A DNA stretch of 64,000 nt from contig NC_058508.1 of the NCBI RefSeq assembly GCF_020382885.2, forward strand, positions 5,138,055-5,202,054, read 5' to 3'. How positions within the stretch are numbered: position 1 is the stretch's first letter; every line of letters starts with the position of its first letter. The position numbers and the translations under genes are program-made. This document shows positions 61,962-64,000 of this stretch, piece by piece. This stretch comes from Scatophagus argus. Lineage: Eukaryota; Chordata; Actinopteri; Scatophagidae. The notes beneath the pieces are model-generated. The model was not told the DNA's origin. It saw only the letters and a list, made by a program, of their open reading frames with translations, and did no database searches.

Positions 61962-63026
61962 TTTAATTAACTTTCTTTGTTGGAAGCACTTTCACAAACA
62001 ACATGACATTTCAATGTGACAAAGAAAACTTCCGTTCTATCATTTTTCCTAGTCTTTTTATCCCTCCCACAATCCCCTCCCAAAAGGGAACAGTTCTCAC
62101 TGTACATCCGATGTAAACAGTACCGAATACATACAACAAACACATAAATAAGGGAGGACAAAAAAATGAATAAATAAATAAATAAAGGGGGGCTCAGTCA
62201 ACTCAGTTAGGCAGAGATGTCAAAGAAAAATCTGAGCTTTTCAAGTCTAATGGACAGTAACACCTCTTTCACCCACCTGTTATAAGATGGAGCTTGAGAG
62301 TGTTTCCAATTGAAGAGTATGAGTCGCCTCGCCAACAGGGTGGTGAAGGCAACAGGGTACAAGGCTGCAGGGGGGTACCAAACAAAGCCAAGAGAGGTTC
62401 AAGAGAAATAGTCGTATTATATGCTATGCTAAGAGTTTTGAAGATATCAGTCCAGAATGTGGCAAGCCTGGGACAGAACCAAAACATATGGGAGTGGATG
62501 GCTGGAGATTGTTTCCACCTGTTACATAAGTCAGTCACATTGGGATAGACCCAAGATAGCCTCAAATTAGTGTAGTGAACTTTGTGAACAACTTTGCACT
62601 GCAGGAGGCCGTGCCTCGCACAGATTGAAGAAGTATGAACCAACTGTAAAAACTGTTGCCAATAATCACCAGGCAGTGTGAAGCCGAGCTCACCCTGGGG
62701 TGTCAATGGCAGAATTAATAAGGCTGTAAATGCAAGAAATTTGTCGCTTTTGTTCAGGATCAAGAGCCAATAACGAGTCCACCAGAGTTTCTGGGGGTGG
62801 CGAGGGAATACAGGATTATGGTTCTGAACAAAATATCTTCTGAAAAAATCGTCTGAAAAAAAGGGAAAAGGTGGGATTTAGACAAGTCAAATTTCTTTGA
62901 GAACTCAGAAAAGGACATAAAAGTCCCTTGTTTGTAAAGGTCCTTAAATTTAGTTATCCCTTTGTCAAACCAAGTCCAAAAGCTTAAAAAGTGCAAGAGA
63001 GCATAAGTAGGTGATTGTTTACTGTA
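61962..63026 (-). mobile_element. L1-like LINE, 5'-truncated
   Basis: Minus strand encodes the C-terminal end of an L1/Tx1-type ORF2: WTWFDKGITKFKDLYKQGTF, HYTNLRLSWVYPNVTDLCNR, HMFWFCPRLATFWTDIFKTL and, in a different frame, LARRLILFNWKHSQAPSYNR and EVLLSIRLEKLRFF. At least two frame shifts. A 3' UTR with AATAAATAAATA-type repeats follows, and the insert is flanked by a near-perfect 12-base target duplication, TAGTGTTTATTT at 61950-61961 and CAGTGTTTATTT at 63027-63038. It sits inside the older LINE. Confidence 0.8.
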
Positions 63027-63279
63027 CAGTGTTTATTTGAAAACTGGTCATTTATAACTCGTCTTGTTGTTGAAACTGATTTACACACTTGCTTAGTACT
63101 CTATGATCTCTACTCTCTGATCTTGTGAATTGCCAAAAGTGAATTTCCCCGCAGAGTGGGGAAAAACTTTATTACACAGGTGTTGGATATTAGACATCAG
63201 GTTTTCACAATCCTCCTTCCTTTCTGCAAGTTAAACGCTGACACACGCATGTAACGTGTAAGACAACACAGTCTTGTAC

Positions 63280-63700
63280 TACGGTTTGTGCCAAAGCGTC
63301 CCCGCTGCTTTTACGCACGGACCAGGAGCGCTGTAATGTGTACAAACCAGCGCCGCGTGTTCAGTCAAACACTCAGCACCAAACATCGACAGAGAGTCCC
63401 CAGTACAGATGAATCGTCAGTGACATTCAGGAGCTCCGTGTCCGTTGAATGGACGGCGCGCCTCCGGTGCCAAACACTAAATGCTCCGTGCGCCCTGAGC
63501 TCCTCTCACGGCTCTGATTCCGCCTCCCTTGTCAGAGGCGCAGCACCTGTAGATCGAAATATTAACCGAGATTTGCTCTGGTTCCCTTGGCTGCATTTTC
63601 CGGCTTTCCCGAAGCCGAGAATGCAGAAATGAACTCCTCCCCCCGCGTCAGACGAGAACCGAAATTTTACTCCTCATATTGACGAGACCAAAGCACGAAC
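63280..63700. promoter_or_regulatory. CpG-rich stretch, possible promoter
   Basis: CpG dinucleotides are far denser than in the rest of the window (for example GACGGCGCGCCTCCGGTG, CAGCGCCGCGTG). No TATA box is evident. With the ORF at 63744 it may be the 5' end of a gene leaving the window to the right. Confidence 0.35.
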
Positions 63701-63743
63701 AACATGGGTACTCCACAACAACGACTCCCTCTGGCCTCTAACT

Positions 63744-63950
63744 ATGGATGTTGTCAGCGAAACAATCACCGTGACACTGCAGCGGGGACTGAGGTCTCTC
63801 CGGGATCTCATCTCTCGGTTTCATGTACAGTGCGGCTATGAGGAGCCTCACGGGCTGGTCGTTAACTTTACCTTTGGCAGACAGCGAGTAGCTGTCATTT
63901 CCATCACGAGGCTGCTGATGGCGATATTCAACATCGACGGAGCCGAGTAG
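63744..63950 (+). CDS. Hypothetical 68-residue protein next to the CpG-rich stretch
   Basis: MDVVSETITVTLQRGLRSLR at the start and VVNFTFGRQRVAVISITRLL near the end, with stop at 63948-63950. The composition is protein-like and the frame lies in CpG-rich DNA, but I do not recognise a family, and an ATG 43 bases upstream opens another frame. It could be a short first exon read in part, or chance. Confidence 0.25.
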   Translation: MDVVSETITVTLQRGLRSLRDLISRFHVQCGYEEPHGLVVNFTFGRQRVAVISITRLLMAIFNIDGAE

Positions 63951-64000
63951 CAGAGTGTATGGCGCTTAAGCGGGCCATGAGAGCTGCTTCCTCAACCTGA

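Larger units (their letters stand above)
59088..63175 (+). mobile_element. L2/Rex1-like LINE remnant, split by two insertions
   Basis: Three pieces of one non-LTR element: 59088-59173 (ETEYSSVIVDFVDCCERNHL), 61446-61961 (KEMAIDFWRR, VDSFKCLGVYLNHELDWS and RRLRSFGVCRPLLRTYYDSV, VVASASYFAVACWG) and 63027-63175 (3' end with AATTTCCCCGCAGAGTGGGG). These are the post-catalytic part of a fish L2/Rex1-type reverse transcriptase (RNHLxLNxxKTKEMVVDFRR..YLGVxLDxxLDW..RLRSFxVC). The frame is shifted at several points. Between the pieces lie a TIR element (59174-61445) and an L1-like LINE (61962-63026). Confidence 0.7.

Overview
The window is nuclear DNA from a ray-finned fish, probably a spiny-rayed teleost. 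The evidence is intron-containing vertebrate genes with ordinary GT-AG splice sites, nuclear tRNA genes, long (CA)n, (TA)n and (TAA)n microsatellites, and a typical teleost repeat load: Tc1-like and hAT-type DNA transposons, L2/Rex1-like and L1-like LINEs, and a tRNA-derived SINE.

Layout. 1-3884 holds no gene I can support. 3885-6370 (+) is a two-exon gene for the mitoribosome protein mL64 (gadd45gip1/CRIF1). 20936-7495 (-) is a complete 18-exon TTC39A-type gene; I placed every splice junction and the reading frame stays open for 562 residues. The two genes converge, with their poly(A) signals about 80 bases apart. The ttc39a introns hold a Tc1-like element, an L2-type LINE tail, a SINE and microsatellites.

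From about 21.7 kb to 58.65 kb the window is a tandem segmental duplication: two full units of about 14.7-14.8 kb and a third cut off after about 7.5 kb. Each full unit carries, left to right, a dispersed repeat, a degenerate TGCAGGTGGAGG-rich minisatellite with two copies of an exon-like block, an unrecognised multi-exon minus-strand gene (called gene U here), a C2H2 zinc-finger fragment with an upstream exon, a truncated tRNA-Gln, tRNA-Gln(CTG), a Tc1 tail, tRNA-Gln(TTG), a HARBI1-like N-terminal stub and tRNA-Leu(CAG). In unit 1 an 11-bp minisatellite beside tRNA-Gln(CTG) has grown to about 24 repeats; unit 2 has about two. Gene U can be spliced to an open frame in all three copies. It is the best candidate for something undescribed.

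From 58.65 kb to about 63.2 kb there is a nest of mobile DNA: an L2/Rex1-like LINE split by a 2.3-kb element with CACT..AAAAAA ends, which contains exons of a fish multicopy protein family, and then by an L1-like LINE on the minus strand flanked by a target-site duplication. The last 0.8 kb is CpG-rich with one short ORF and may be a promoter or first-exon region.
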